Origin: Magnolia sinica
Lineage: Eukaryota > Streptophyta > Magnoliopsida > Magnoliales > Magnoliaceae
Length of the DNA: 64,000 bases
Reading direction: 5' to 3'
Assembly: GCF_029962835.1 (NCBI RefSeq)
Contig: NC_080582.1
Location: 19,104,032 to 19,168,031, forward strand
Positions 43,868 through 55,309 of this stretch are shown piece by piece. Position numbers and translations under genes: made by a program. How positions within the stretch are numbered: position 1 is the stretch's first letter; the number at the start of each line of letters is the position of its first letter. The notes under the pieces are model-generated. The model was given only the letters and a program-made list of their open reading frames with translations. It did no database searches and was not told where the DNA came from.

Positions 43868-46800
43868 CTAAAACAATGATTGTTCCTCTCCCCCCAAGTA
43901 AAACCAAATGCCAGCCAACAAAGTCTCCAGACTGCCCTCTCTACCTTTCTCACTCCTCCACTGTGCCAAGACAAAAGGCAAATCAATTGAACCCACCAGC
44001 ACCCACGTCACACCGAACAAGCTGTTGTCCCAAACTTCCCTAACAAAAGAGCAATGGACAACCAGTTCCTCATTTTTCAAACACACACACATTCAGGAGC
44101 AGCAGCATCATCCTCTTTCGAAGGTTGCCAATAGCGAGCACCTTGTCATCATCATTCTCTTTCAAATGTTATCAATAGTCAGCACCTTGTTCTGACCCAC
44201 GAACAAAGCAAGAGCTGCAACCTTATTGCACCATATTGCCACATAAAAATGGCGTGGCACAACTGCCCTCCCGTCGAAGAGCTGGTGATTGTTCTATACA
44301 AGGAACTAACAGAGAACAAACCAGACTTTTCTTTGTTCCACATCATAGCATCACTATCTCCCACCTCCCACCAAGGGCATAATGTTGCGCAACCACTCCG
44401 ATAGCCTAACAAAATCTTCCAACTCGTCGTTTGTCAAACTCCTAAGACAAGGAGGAGCTCAAATCAACTCATCTCCAGAAAAGGAGAGACATTGCACAAT
44501 CAGGATATTTGCATCAAACGAGATTCTATCTAGCCTTGGAAAGTCTTCATACAACACTTTCTTGCCCATCCAAACATCCTCCCAAAAAGGGATCATCTTA
44601 CCGTCCCCCAAAGAAAAACCCACCCCCTTAAAAACTTTAATGTCAACCCAACTATAGACTTCTTTAGAGACAAGGCCCTGTATAGAGATGAGCCCTTGCC
44701 ACCATCACCCTCCCTGAACCCCATAAATTGCCATCCTTAGACCCAAACCTCCAAAGCCATTTTCCTAGCAAAGTGGAGTTCATTGCCTCCAATTTCCTAA
44801 GACCAAACCGCCTTCATCAAATGGTTTGCACAACTCGTCCTACTTTATCAAATGAAACTTATGCTTCGCTTCAGCTCCCTACCATAAGAAATCCCTCCTA
44901 AGCTTCTCAAATGAGACAAACTTTGGACATCTGAAAATAGACGTAAAACAAATCGGACGATTAGACATTGATGCCTCTATTAGTGTCAACCTTCCTCCCA
45001 AGGAAAGATGTCTGTCAAGGTGTTCCTTAACGATAATGGCGACCATAATGGCCATTGCCATTACTGTTATATGATTGGGCCGCTACAACCATAATGGCTT
45101 TTTTTACTTCGAAAAAACCTATTTTGGCCCCTTTTCATGTCATGTTATGCCCCTTAACGAGTAATGGTTACAAATGTTACTGTTACCAATACCATTTTGT
45201 GACCATTTTGGAATGCCTTGATGTCTACTCTTCCATCTTAACGAATTTCTTTCAAAACTCCCCATGAACTTTGTCCCATAAATGCTTGGTTGGTTTCCCT
45301 ATTCAATGTGAGGAAGAAGTGAGCCAACACGACAGCCAAATACTTCTACAAAATTAACCACTTCCTCCTTAGAAAGAGGAATGCCCAACAACTCACTCTT
45401 AAGGATATTCACCTTTAATCATGAAACAGCTTCAAAGCATCTAATGATCTTCCTTAAACTATCCACTTTAGCCTCATCCGCATCGCAAAATAAAATAGTA
45501 TTGTCTGGATGCTAAAGATGAGTGACTTGGAAATCTATCTTATCCACACTAAAACCTTCGATGTAACCCCACGGCTAACCTCTTATTTAGCATCTTGCCT
45601 AAAGGAATAAGTAGGGAGGGAAAGATCTAGAAATTAGGTGACTAAACACAAACTTAAATCCAGCTTCTCCATTTTTGCCCGCAACCCAGCCAATCCAACA
45701 CATAATCTAGAAACTTTCAATCAACATGATTGTACACCTTTTTGATATCGAGCTTGCAGATAACAACATTTTCCCTCCCCTGTATCATGAATCAATGAAT
45801 TCATGAGCTGTTAATGCGCTATCTACAACTACCTCTCAGCCACATGCTCCTTGAAATTTAGAGTTCGCACTAGCCAAAACCACACGAAATTTGAAGGCCA
45901 CAATTTTAGCTAATATTTTATAAGTATCCTCGGAAGACTAATCAGACTAAATTCCCTCAAACGTTCTACTCCTCCCTTTTTTGGTTTGATAGCAATAAAA
46001 GTTAGACCCAACTCTATCGCAGGGTTCTCGTTACCATGAAATTCATTGATGAAGCCCACCAAGTCGTCTTTTACTACTTCGCAAATACTTTTAAAAGAAA
46101 GCTAAGGGGAATCCATTCAGACCAAAGGCCTTGTCACTGCCTGGATATTCTTACCTTTGCCTTAAAATTAAATCATAATGCAAAATTTCTAGTCACGACC
46201 TTACTCAACCTTTCCCAGTAAGGTCTTTGAAAAACTTAACAATGGCGCCACACATTTTTTTATCTCTCCTCTAACCTCTCCCCATCCACCGAAACACTTT
46301 TGATCTTTGTTAGCTCTAGCCCGGGCACTAGCCATTGCATGAAAAAATTTATATTTTTGTCCCATTCTTTGAGCCAAGTCATCCTAGACCAATGCTTCCA
46401 TATGGTTTTCCTCTTCCCTCAAAAGAGTATTATATGCTACCAAATAAGTCTCTGGCAAAGCTTTTCCTTTCGAAAGACCATATGGCCTTGAGTATTTTTG
46501 CATTAGAGAGTATGTCTTAGTTTCCCGGTTCCAAAGAACCTCTTTCTTACATGTGTTAATCATACCTTTAGGGCCTATTTGTTTCGCCAGTAACCCATAT
46601 AATTGAAAAGAAAAGTGTCCCCATTACAACTATACCACCGCCAAACCAAATATGGGAATCGTCAGTCAAATTTAGATGTATACAGGAGACAGGTAAAGGA
46701 ATTTGTAATCATTGTACCTTTTCATGGCACTATTGTGAAAATCTTTATTCCAAAGAGTGACGTCAATGTATTTTCGTAATGATTTGACATTTAAGTAATC

Positions 46801-47600
46801 TAAAAATGCCATCATTTTGATTTTGCCACCTATAAACCAAACACGAGAATCGAGAGTTAAATACAAATGTTGTCGGAGACAAGTAATTTGGGATCATTGC
46901 ACATTTCCTTTACATTATTGTGGTAACTGGTGACAAAAACATGCCCTCGAGTAATCTGAAGTTTTTGGAAAAAAAAAAACCCACAAAACCCTCAACCGCG
47001 AAGGATGAACAATGCTCTTCCACGGCTTTGAAAATCCATCAATTTCAGGCCATGATAATTGAGACCTAAACAACCACAGACCCTATCATCCTCATCCATT
47101 GCCAAAAAAACCGAACAACGGTTTGAAATTAGCCTAGAAAGTCCTCTTTAATGCACGAGAGGAAGCTTCTCCACCCAAACTATGGAAAAAAAATAAATAA
47201 ATCCAACTTTGATTTAACCACTCTAGATTGCCCATTTAACCTTCACACACACCCCTCAGTAGATCCACCATCTCATTTGGAAGAATCCAATTTGAAAAAT
47301 CATTCATATTTTTAGAAATTCGATCCTTACATACAAAAATGCCCAACAACAACAAAGAAAAAGAGTGAGAGTCTACTAATCTCTAATCAATCACCTGCAT
47401 CTTTCTTTTCTTTCCTTTCTTTCTGTTTATTTTTTTTATTTTTTTTATTTTTTTTGAAGAGCTCACATTCCTACTAATTATCTTCACCAACAATTAGAAA
47501 TCACCCCCTCATTGGAGATTCCTAGGCAAAGAAGTTGGAGAAGAGAAATCGCAATCCATAAGAGGTGTCGAGAAAATACCTCACATACATCCCTTCCCAC
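43868..47600 (-). mobile_element. Badly decayed L1-type LINE
   Basis: Minus-strand landmarks in ORF2 order, right to left: a linker with F-F-H-A-M-A-S-A-R-A near 46340; G-S-D-K-A-F-G-L-N-G-F-P near 46110; an RT active-site relic reading H-P-D-N-T near 45505 (normally F-x-D-D-T); S-L-G-G-R-L-T-L-I-E-A near 45000; K-G-V-G-F-S-L-G...F-W-E-D-V-W near 44560; and a zf-RVT relic (V-H-C-S-F-V-R-E-V-W) near 44030. Stops and frameshifts are numerous. A hAT-like MITE (45016-45220) sits inside it. The 5' limit, tail and target duplication were not found. Much older than the LINE at 8569-14239. Confidence 0.85.
45016..45220. mobile_element. hAT-like MITE with CAAGGTGTTCC ends, inside the old LINE
   Basis: Left CAAGGTGTTCCTTAACG, right GGAATGCCTTG inverted. 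Flanks ATGTCTGT (45008-45015) and ATGTCTAC (45221-45228) match at six of eight bases. Repeated AATGGC/TAACGG motifs inside. Same family as 16105-16345. It is inserted in LINE RT sequence, so it is younger than that LINE. Confidence 0.7.
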
Positions 47601-48950
47601 AACAAGCAAATCCTTTCAATTGAATGAGTTTGCATTTGCTGAAAAATCAAGCAGCATCTCCCACACGTGTCGTCCGTTAGTGATCATCCACACGGACCAC
47701 GAGAGAGTTCTCGGCCTGAGCAACTTCATACACAGGTAAAAAACAATTGGAAATTAGCACCCGCAAACTAGCCACATGTGAGGCTTCCATTGGTCACCCT
47801 AACACCTTCCACCAGCCCATTACACGTGTCCATCACCCTCCCCCTGTGTCAAGAGTGGCAGCATCACCATGTGTCACTAGCTCAGACAAAAGCCCTCTAC
47901 ATACCCCTTGCAACAACGTGGTGCCTCTCTCCATCTCTTCACCTATGCATACACTACTTGATAGGACGTTCGTCACTCCATCAAGCAACACTTCCCCAAC
48001 TACCCCACTAGACCAATCAAACGCTTCCACATCCCCTCCACAACTTCTGATGGTCCACAAGAGCAATGGACCTGAACATCATCTTCCTTTGAAGCAACTT
48101 ACAACACAAGCTCCCAATCTGCCTTATCCTTCATATAGATGGAGCGCCTTGGCCAATGCTTTTGTTGTTGAATCTTATAGCAACTAGCTAATTCCATAAT
48201 CATCCAAATTGTGATCCTGTGATCCCTTCACTGACGGAAATCTTCTCTGGCATAAGGGCAAGCTCATTCCATCTTATGTAGATTCTGGCAAATCGAAGCA
48301 TTTCACACCTTTCTAAACTTGGATCGATCACAACCACTCCACTGATGTAAGAACTCCATGAAAACTGTGGATCTAGTACTCCATTGGGAGCTCCTAGATA
48401 TTGTACCATGCTTCCTCCCATCTGAAAGTCAACTAATCCTCCCACCTATAGATAGCTCGAATTGAGCTATCCCTAGACACATTGCAAATGAGAAAGAAGT
48501 TGTCGACATTTGCTTAAGGTCGAAGAGAAATCCATATCGTGAAATCACTCAAAAGCTTAAGACTCTTGTCTCCTTCTTCCATGCTACGATTCTACGATTG
48601 CCACTCTCACATCTCCTCCATAGCTCTTGGTCTAATAGAGGCAACCGGGATCCATTGGAAGGAGCTCCATGCATGCTCAAGGACATTCAAATGCATAATC
48701 ACTTCCGAACCCGAATGTTTCGAACCCATCAGTTTTGCAAGGGAAGGAGACATCTTTCTCAAGGCTTTGTTTGTCTTCACCTTGTTGCTCGAGTTCCAAC
48801 AATCATATCTCGAGTTACAAAACAAATGAACTGTTTAGATATAACACATGTGTGTTATTCTTAATAATTTCAAATGATGGTGGGTATATCCATTCAATAT
48901 ACTACCGTATTATCAATCCCTGCCATGGGTAATAATTATGTTTTTTGAAT
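47601..48950. other. Unassigned, possibly the ORF1 side of the old LINE
   Basis: Follows the decayed ORF2 in the direction where ORF1 would lie. Frames on both strands (47747-48187, 48200-48445, 48539-48864) show no domain I can name. A T-rich tract is at 47400-47455. Confidence 0.3.
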
Positions 48951-48985
48951 CCAAACCCACCTAATCCCTTCTAATCCCACTGCCC

Positions 48986-49385
48986 AAGGGCGTGTTTGGA
49001 CGGGCATGCTGGATGGGATTAGATTGTATTGGAAGGGATTGGAAGGAGCAATCCCAGGATTGGCCGGGCGTGCCAAACAGGCACGATGAACTTTTGCCTA
49101 AATCGGAGCAATCCCATGGGATTGGCAGCAATCCACTGTCATCACCATCATTACCTTGCAATCCACCCAATCCATCCTAATCCCACATATTTTGCCTGGG
49201 ACATGTTTGGGTGTGCGGGATTGGAAGGGATTGGCCGGGCATAATCTCGGGATTGGCCAGGCGGGCCAAACATACTCGGTGGTAGCTTCCCTGGATATCG
49301 CAATCCACTGACGCAGCCATCATTACCTGCCATCCACCCTAATACAATCTAATACCATGGGATGGGCCCGTCCAAACACGCCCTT
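48986..49385. mobile_element. MITE with perfect 20-bp TIRs (AAGGGCGTGTTTGGACGGGC)
   Basis: AAGGGCGTGTTTGGACGGGC at 48986-49005 and its exact reverse complement at 49366-49385. The 400-bp interior is rich in GGGATTGG/CCAATCCC and GGCCGGGC motifs, including two similar halves (near 49025-49140 and 49215-49330). No clear target duplication was found, so it is not assigned to a superfamily. Confidence 0.75.
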
Positions 49386-49392
49386 AGGGCCG

Positions 49393-50565
49393 TCATACAT
49401 CACACCAGTTATAAAGTTGGTGTATTGACATCAATAAGTTATGTGGGTCTGATCACAAGGCATGTGTTATATCCAAACCGTCCATGCATTTGGCAAGCTC
49501 ATCTTTGATCATGATCCATGTGTTATATCCAAACCGTTTGCTGCTATTTGTGGTGTCGTCCATCTGATTTTTGTATATGATTTAGTTTTTGGATAATGTT
49601 CTTGAATGATCTCTAAAAATAGATGAACAGTGTAGATATAATAAATACATCACTACTATGGGGCCATGTAACTATGATCTCCTTTGAACCGTTGGTACTA
49701 CTCTGAGCTTGAGGAGCATCAGTGCTAGTCTTCCACTACACGTATATATAGCTGGTGTGTGGTACAACAGCCAATCCGTGTCGAACTCGAACGCAGATTT
49801 CATTGGACGCCAATTAACTACTTGAGAAGTGAAACTCGCTACCGAAGTGACGTCACAAGTTATGTGGCCCCACCACGATGGATGTTTTGTATCCATACCA
49901 TCCACCCATTTGGAGAGATCATACTAAAGCATGATCCAAAGAACGAGTGGATGAAATACATAAATCATGGTGGACCATACAAAGTTTCTTCAGTACGCAA
50001 TCCACTTCCCTCGGTGCTTCGTGGCCCACTACAGTATACATGTCTTATCATTTTTAAATCATTACTTATAACAAGGCTCAAAAAATGAATCAAATTAAAA
50101 TCTCAAGTAGACCATGTCAGTGAAAACAGACTCCAGAGGGATTTCACCACAGTGGATGGATACTCGTACTCGTGACCTTGTGTTGAAACTCCTTTGAGTA
50201 AACCACCGAGGCATGAGTAACTATAACATTTATCAATCATCCAATTGATTAGGTCACATAGAAATTAAAAGTAAAAACACAAATACTAGCTTGATTTAAG
50301 TTTTATGGCTCCCAATAAGTTTTTAATGGTGTATTTCAATTGTTACTTTCAATGGTGTGGTCCACCTAAGATTTGAATCATCCTTATTTTTTAGGTCATG
50401 CCTTAAAATGAGTCGGCAAAGTGGGTGGACAGTGTGGAAAAAAAATATGCAACTTGGTGGGCCAATATACAATGTGTGTGCACTGGTATTGATTGTAGGT
50501 AGAGGACATAAATTAGGCATCGTATACTGCTGGTGTGTTGGGGACTGTAGGGCCCACCATAGTGT
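49393..50565. repeat. GTGGGCCC repeat units, fragmented
   Basis: Partial units recognised from GTGTTATATCCAAACCGTCCATGCATTTGG (49465), ATAACTTGTG...GTGGCCCCACCACGATGG (49860), GGTGTGGTCCACCTAAGATTTG (50355) and GGTGGGCCAATATAC (50455). Diverged and partly deleted, with no coding sequence. Confidence 0.6.
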
Positions 50566-52790
50566 CCGTGTTTTTTTTTGTATTGTTCATCTAATTTGTT
50601 GATTCATTTAATGGTGTGAACCAAAAAAAAAAAAAAACAAATATAAAGCACAAGTAGGCCATTAAGGGTCTATGTTGCTATATGTTAATGGTGGTTCAAG
50701 ATTGTCGACATATTTAGTAATGGTCAAGGTTATCATCTATTAAGAATCGATGTTGTTATTTAGATAAGTTACCAACTTCGACCCTTAATGGTGAAATTAC
50801 ATCAGTTGTCTAACATGGTACCACGCTACGTGGAAGCTTACAGAGTTAAAATTATGCTCAAGTCCTAGAAGGGGGATATGACTACTTAAAAGTATGCACC
50901 AATTAAAAGTAATTTAACAACTTAGGCTTCCAAGCCAAGTGGTTCCAAGTACATAGACTACAATAGATATAACTAACTGAGTAACTAGTCTATGTGGTGA
51001 TATATGAAATATTAATTGTGTGTGTGTTACAAATTAAGTGTCTAACATATAATCTATTAATGCATTCATAATGAACAATTTAAACAAAAACATAATAGAA
51101 ATGCATCCACATAAGCAATCACAAACACAACGATATATAATGCTTTGGTTAAATACCTACTCCACTCCTAGCGGACTTACTCTCTGCGAGTGTACCGAAA
51201 TTCACTATCTTGGAAGTTTTCAATAGGTTTAGCTCTAACATTTACACACATACACACCTGCCGGAAGCCTATGCAAGATCTTACACGCATACACTCATGT
51301 TGAAAGCCTACACAAGGACTTACACATATACACTACTGTCAAAGGCTTACACAAAGACTTACACATGTACACACCTATGCTTGGTGGCGGTATGATCTTA
51401 CATAAGTACCTACGCAAGTTTGGGTCACAAACTCTATAATCAATTCTACATAAGGAAATAGTACGTGGACTCTAAAATAGCAACCTTATTTATCGAATTG
51501 AATCTCGTTAATGCACCTTACTTAAGAGCTTCTTCAATCCTGAATCGACTTCTCAATTGCTCTTTGAATCTTTGACGTTGATCTTCTTCTACTTCCTAAA
51601 ATCATATCTTTCACCTGATGCTCCAATGGGGCTACTAAGGTAATGAGACGATGGTTGAATCTCGTATAACTAATAAATAATTAGTTTCTAGATACACTTA
51701 GATGAGTATTCTAGAGGATTCAGACTAGGATTTACTTGTAAATGTGGTGTCTAATCTATAGAAAATGAGAGAGAACATAAACAACTTCATATAGAGCATG
51801 GAATACTCATTAGAGTGATTAATCATAAGAAAGGTATTATGAATATCTTGGGTTTGGAGTTTAGGAGAGAGATAATGAGTGGAGAATCACCTAAGCTCTA
51901 ATTATACAAAAAATTCATTCATTTGTCCAAGGTCTGAATGCCATTTTATAAAGAAAATGTTTGTAACGGTTAGTTCAACAACTTTGTCGATTCAATCAAT
52001 CGAACCTTCAATTGGATCGAAGGCTCCCTCGATAGGATTGAACATGCATTCGATAGAATTGAAACAGTCAAGGTTATATCAGTTTGGTTGCTAGATTGCT
52101 TTTTGTCGTCTTCAATCGTATAAAGCGGACCCTTCGAAAGGATCGAGTCCTATCGACGGCCTGACAACAGTATCAATGTCTTATCAAGGATTGTTGATTT
52201 GGGTTGTTCGATTATCGGCAGCTTTGCACCTTTAAAGCCTGACTAGCCATGATCAAATAAAGGCTCCTAAGGCTATGAGATAATCAAACAAAGGTTTATC
52301 CATTTTAAAATGGATCATATAGAGTGTAAGGCTGTTTTGGACCTAAAAGGGTCTAAGGTTAGGGTCACTAAAGCACTTTAATTTACCCGTTTCTTTACTC
52401 TTTGATGCTAAAAGTATACATGTGCCTTCGGTCTTTAGCTTCCAATGGCTCAACCAACTCACTGACACACTGGCACACGTGATTGATAAAAAAGTGCGTT
52501 TACAATAACCTCAACTCATGCTGAACTTGTTGACAATCTCAACCCATATGGATGATAACCTCGACCCTTGCAAGTATCGCATTTATAATAGATGACAACC
52601 TCGACCCATGCACATATTGGAATTTCTTCTTACCTTATTACATTGAAAATTTTTAAGTGGGCTCACATATGATTAACAAAGGCCATTCAAATAAGGGCCT
52701 GGAAATAAAAATGGTCTTATTATCCATTTTAGCAGGCAATTGAATGGTGATCATCTGATCAGGACGACCTTGAGAACTTGAACAAACCAT
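50566..52790. other. AT-rich relic region, no gene recognised
   Basis: Contains three diverged copies of a ~49-bp unit with CTTACACATRTACAC (51235-51375). At 51980-52150 there is a stretch of TCGATNGGATTGAA/TCGAAGG motifs similar to those found in some copia LTRs, but no LTR pair or coding part was found. Confidence 0.4.
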
Positions 52791-53514
52791 ATTTGAGAAG
52801 CTGCTTTTTCTTTCAAGGCTTCCATTGCGTGAGAAGTTTCCTATCTCTATTTGTTCTCTTTTCCTTTTCTTTTCTTTTTCTTCTTCTTCTTTTTTTTCCT
52901 TTTTTACTTCTTTGTTACAAAATTCCTTGTTTGTGAAGAAGATTGTTTACTAATACTCTGTCGTGCCAATCACGAAATCTTGTGATACCGTCATTTTATT
53001 TTATTTTTTGGGTTTTTGAATTCTCTCATCACATATTTGTAATTAGTTACAATGGCTGCAGTTAGACCTTCCTTTCTTGTGGCTGATGGCTGCTGCTCTA
53101 CCTGATTGCAATTGCTGTTTAGGATGGAAGGAGCGAGAAAATGGGAATTTGCCTGAGGTTGTACCTATTTTTCTGACCCACATTCCAAATGCTCAGCGTT
53201 TGGGTGGCACTTAAGAGTTCTCATTTTAGGTAACATCAATTAGGGATTAGAGATCATAGTTTTTATAACTTGTTGGTTATGCTTTTTATCCCCACCAAAA
53301 AATGTTTTTATTTTTTATTTTTAAGTGGCACCCAGACACGCCTCGTAGATTGTTTGGATGTACAATCAGATTGAATTACAGTCCACCCAGATCAATGAAG
53401 AGAATGGACGAAATAGTGCTGGAATGCAATCCCCATTGCTTGGGTCTGGCGCTTGAAATGTACAAATTTTCAGTTGGAAGTTTGGTTGACATGATGAATT
53501 AAGATGGCATGCCC

Positions 53515-54035
53515 TATTGGGATTTGTTATGCGGAATCACATAGATTTAGATCTAGGATAGCAATCCAAGAGCACCAAGAAATTACAAGAGAATACAAAG
53601 ATTTAACGTGGAAAACCCTTGCGGGAAAAAACCACGGCACAAAGCGACAAATCTTCATTATGAAAATAGAAATTACAGAGAGAGAGGACTTACCCGATTC
53701 GAACAACCTCGAATATCACCCTTGCTGCACCCTTGGATAACCCTAGAACCCTTTTAGAAACCCTTGAAATATCTTTAGGAAGCCTTAAAATACCTTTGGA
53801 AAGGCTCTAGGGACTCCTATTTATAGTTTATGAAACTTTACTTACACACCTCTCTAAAACCGACTCAAATTTACGCAATCCGTACAAAATCCGTGCATTA
53901 TCTGCGTAACCATTGGCTAGTCGAAGGGGGGTCTCGACCAGTCGAAGGACCCCTTCGACCGGTCAAGCCTGACCCTAGACTGGTCAAGCAACCCGGTCGA
54001 CCGATCAAACAGCCCAGATTTAAGACATCAAACAA
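53515..54035. mobile_element. 521-bp insertion flanked by CATGCCC, unclassified
   Basis: Absent from copy 1 of the segmental duplication, so it is a clean insertion. CATGCCC occurs at 53508-53514 and 54036-54042. It contains AACGTGGAAAACCCTTGCGG and AACCACGG, phrases common in copia-type LTRs, and a run of TCGAMCAGTCGAAGG motifs near its right end. The ends are not a clean TG...CA, so a solo LTR or TRIM is only a guess. Confidence 0.6.
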
Positions 54036-54269
54036 CATGCCCAACAACATTTCAGTCATTTTTAACTACTAGGAATTGAATGCATTCAATTAGATTTTTT
54101 AGCTTAAGGGACACCCAAACAGATTCTCAATTCTCCTGTTGAGGATGGCATGCATTAGTATTTGAATACCTGTTTGGACGTAGTTTCTCAAGTGGGTGTC
54201 AGGTTTTTTTTTTCTTTTTTTCTTTCAGCTTGGTCTGTGCCTGAGGGTGTTCTGGTGCCTATATTGTCG

Positions 54270-54680
54270 AGCGGATGATGAGATAAGGTTGTAATGTGCA
54301 TGTAAGTGCACAACATCAAGTGCCAAATTGACCCAAATGGCATTTAAGCCGCCCCTTCGAAGGGTGCATCCAAACTGGCCTCATGTATTTTGCCCCAAAT
54401 GGATAAGGTTGTAATGTACATGTAAGGTTGTAATGTGCATGTAAATGCACAACATCAAGTGCCAAATTGACCCAAATGTCATTTAAGCCGCCCCTTCGAA
54501 GGGTGCATCCAAACTGGCCTCATGTATTTTGCCCCAAATGGATAAGGTTGTAATGTACATGTAAGGTTGTAATGTGCATGTAAATGCACAACATCAAGTG
54601 CCAAATTGACCCAAATGGCATTTAAGCCGCCCCTTCAAAGGGTGCATCCAAACTGGCCTCATGTATTTTGCCCCAAATGG
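54270..54680. repeat. 139-bp tandem repeat, three copies
   Basis: A unit running from ATAAGGTTGTAATGTGCATG through CATCAAGTGCCAAATTGACC to TATTTTGCCCCAAATGG occurs three times (breaks at about 54401 and 54540). Copy 1 of the duplication has it once (41165-41285), so the amplification happened after the duplication. Confidence 0.92.
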
Positions 54681-55309
54681 TGTTATGAAGCTGTCCTGGA
54701 TTTGCCTAGATTCCATTGTGTGGATTGGGATCAATCAGATGCTAACCTCATATTCTGTTGATGGTTATGGTGGGAAATCATCTAGACCGACGATGATGAG
54801 TGGGCCACCCCAGTTTTCGCCCCAGATGATCTTTACATGTGGTCGGCCTTTTGCACGGATACGATGTTCTACACAAGCTCGGTGGAATTGATGTATGTGA
54901 ATTTCACATAAAACACTGCATGCGAGCATCAGGCTCGGTACAGTGTCTAATACTGATGTGTAGTCATTATATGTGAGGCCACCTTGATGGGTGTTACCCT
55001 TACCGTGGGGTCCACCTTGATGATTTATGGTATATCCACACTGTCCGCATCCGTTTTTTTTTAAATTAAGCAGATCCAAATCCCAGGTGGACCACACCAC
55101 ATGAAACATCGGAGATTGAACGCACACCATTAAAAACTTCCCAAGGCCCAACCTAATGTTTATCTGCCATCCAACCCGTTGATAATGTCAAACAGACATG
55201 GATGGAAATATTTTCTTTATCCAAAACTTTTTGTGGCCCACAAAAAGTTTTAAATGGACTTTCACCACTGTTCCCAGTGGTGTGGTGCATCTTAGATTTG
55301 GATCTGCTT

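Larger units (their letters stand above)
52791..55304 (+). repeat. Segmental duplication, copy 2
   Basis: Direct-orientation counterpart of 40168-41793, 12.6 kb away. It starts inside sequence homologous to the BIM2-like 3' UTR without the coding part. It is larger because of a 521-bp insertion (53515-54035), tandem amplification of a 139-bp unit (54270-54680), and retention of more of a GTGGGCCC unit (55005-55170). Confidence 0.9.

Noticed and set aside
47747-48187. 146-codon Pro/Thr/Ser-rich plus-strand frame
   Set aside because: No domain, no splice support, within sequence that is probably decayed LINE.
51235-51375. CTTACACATATACAC repeats considered as a regulatory array or CRISPR
   Set aside because: Only three diverged tandem units without spacers, so an ordinary minisatellite.
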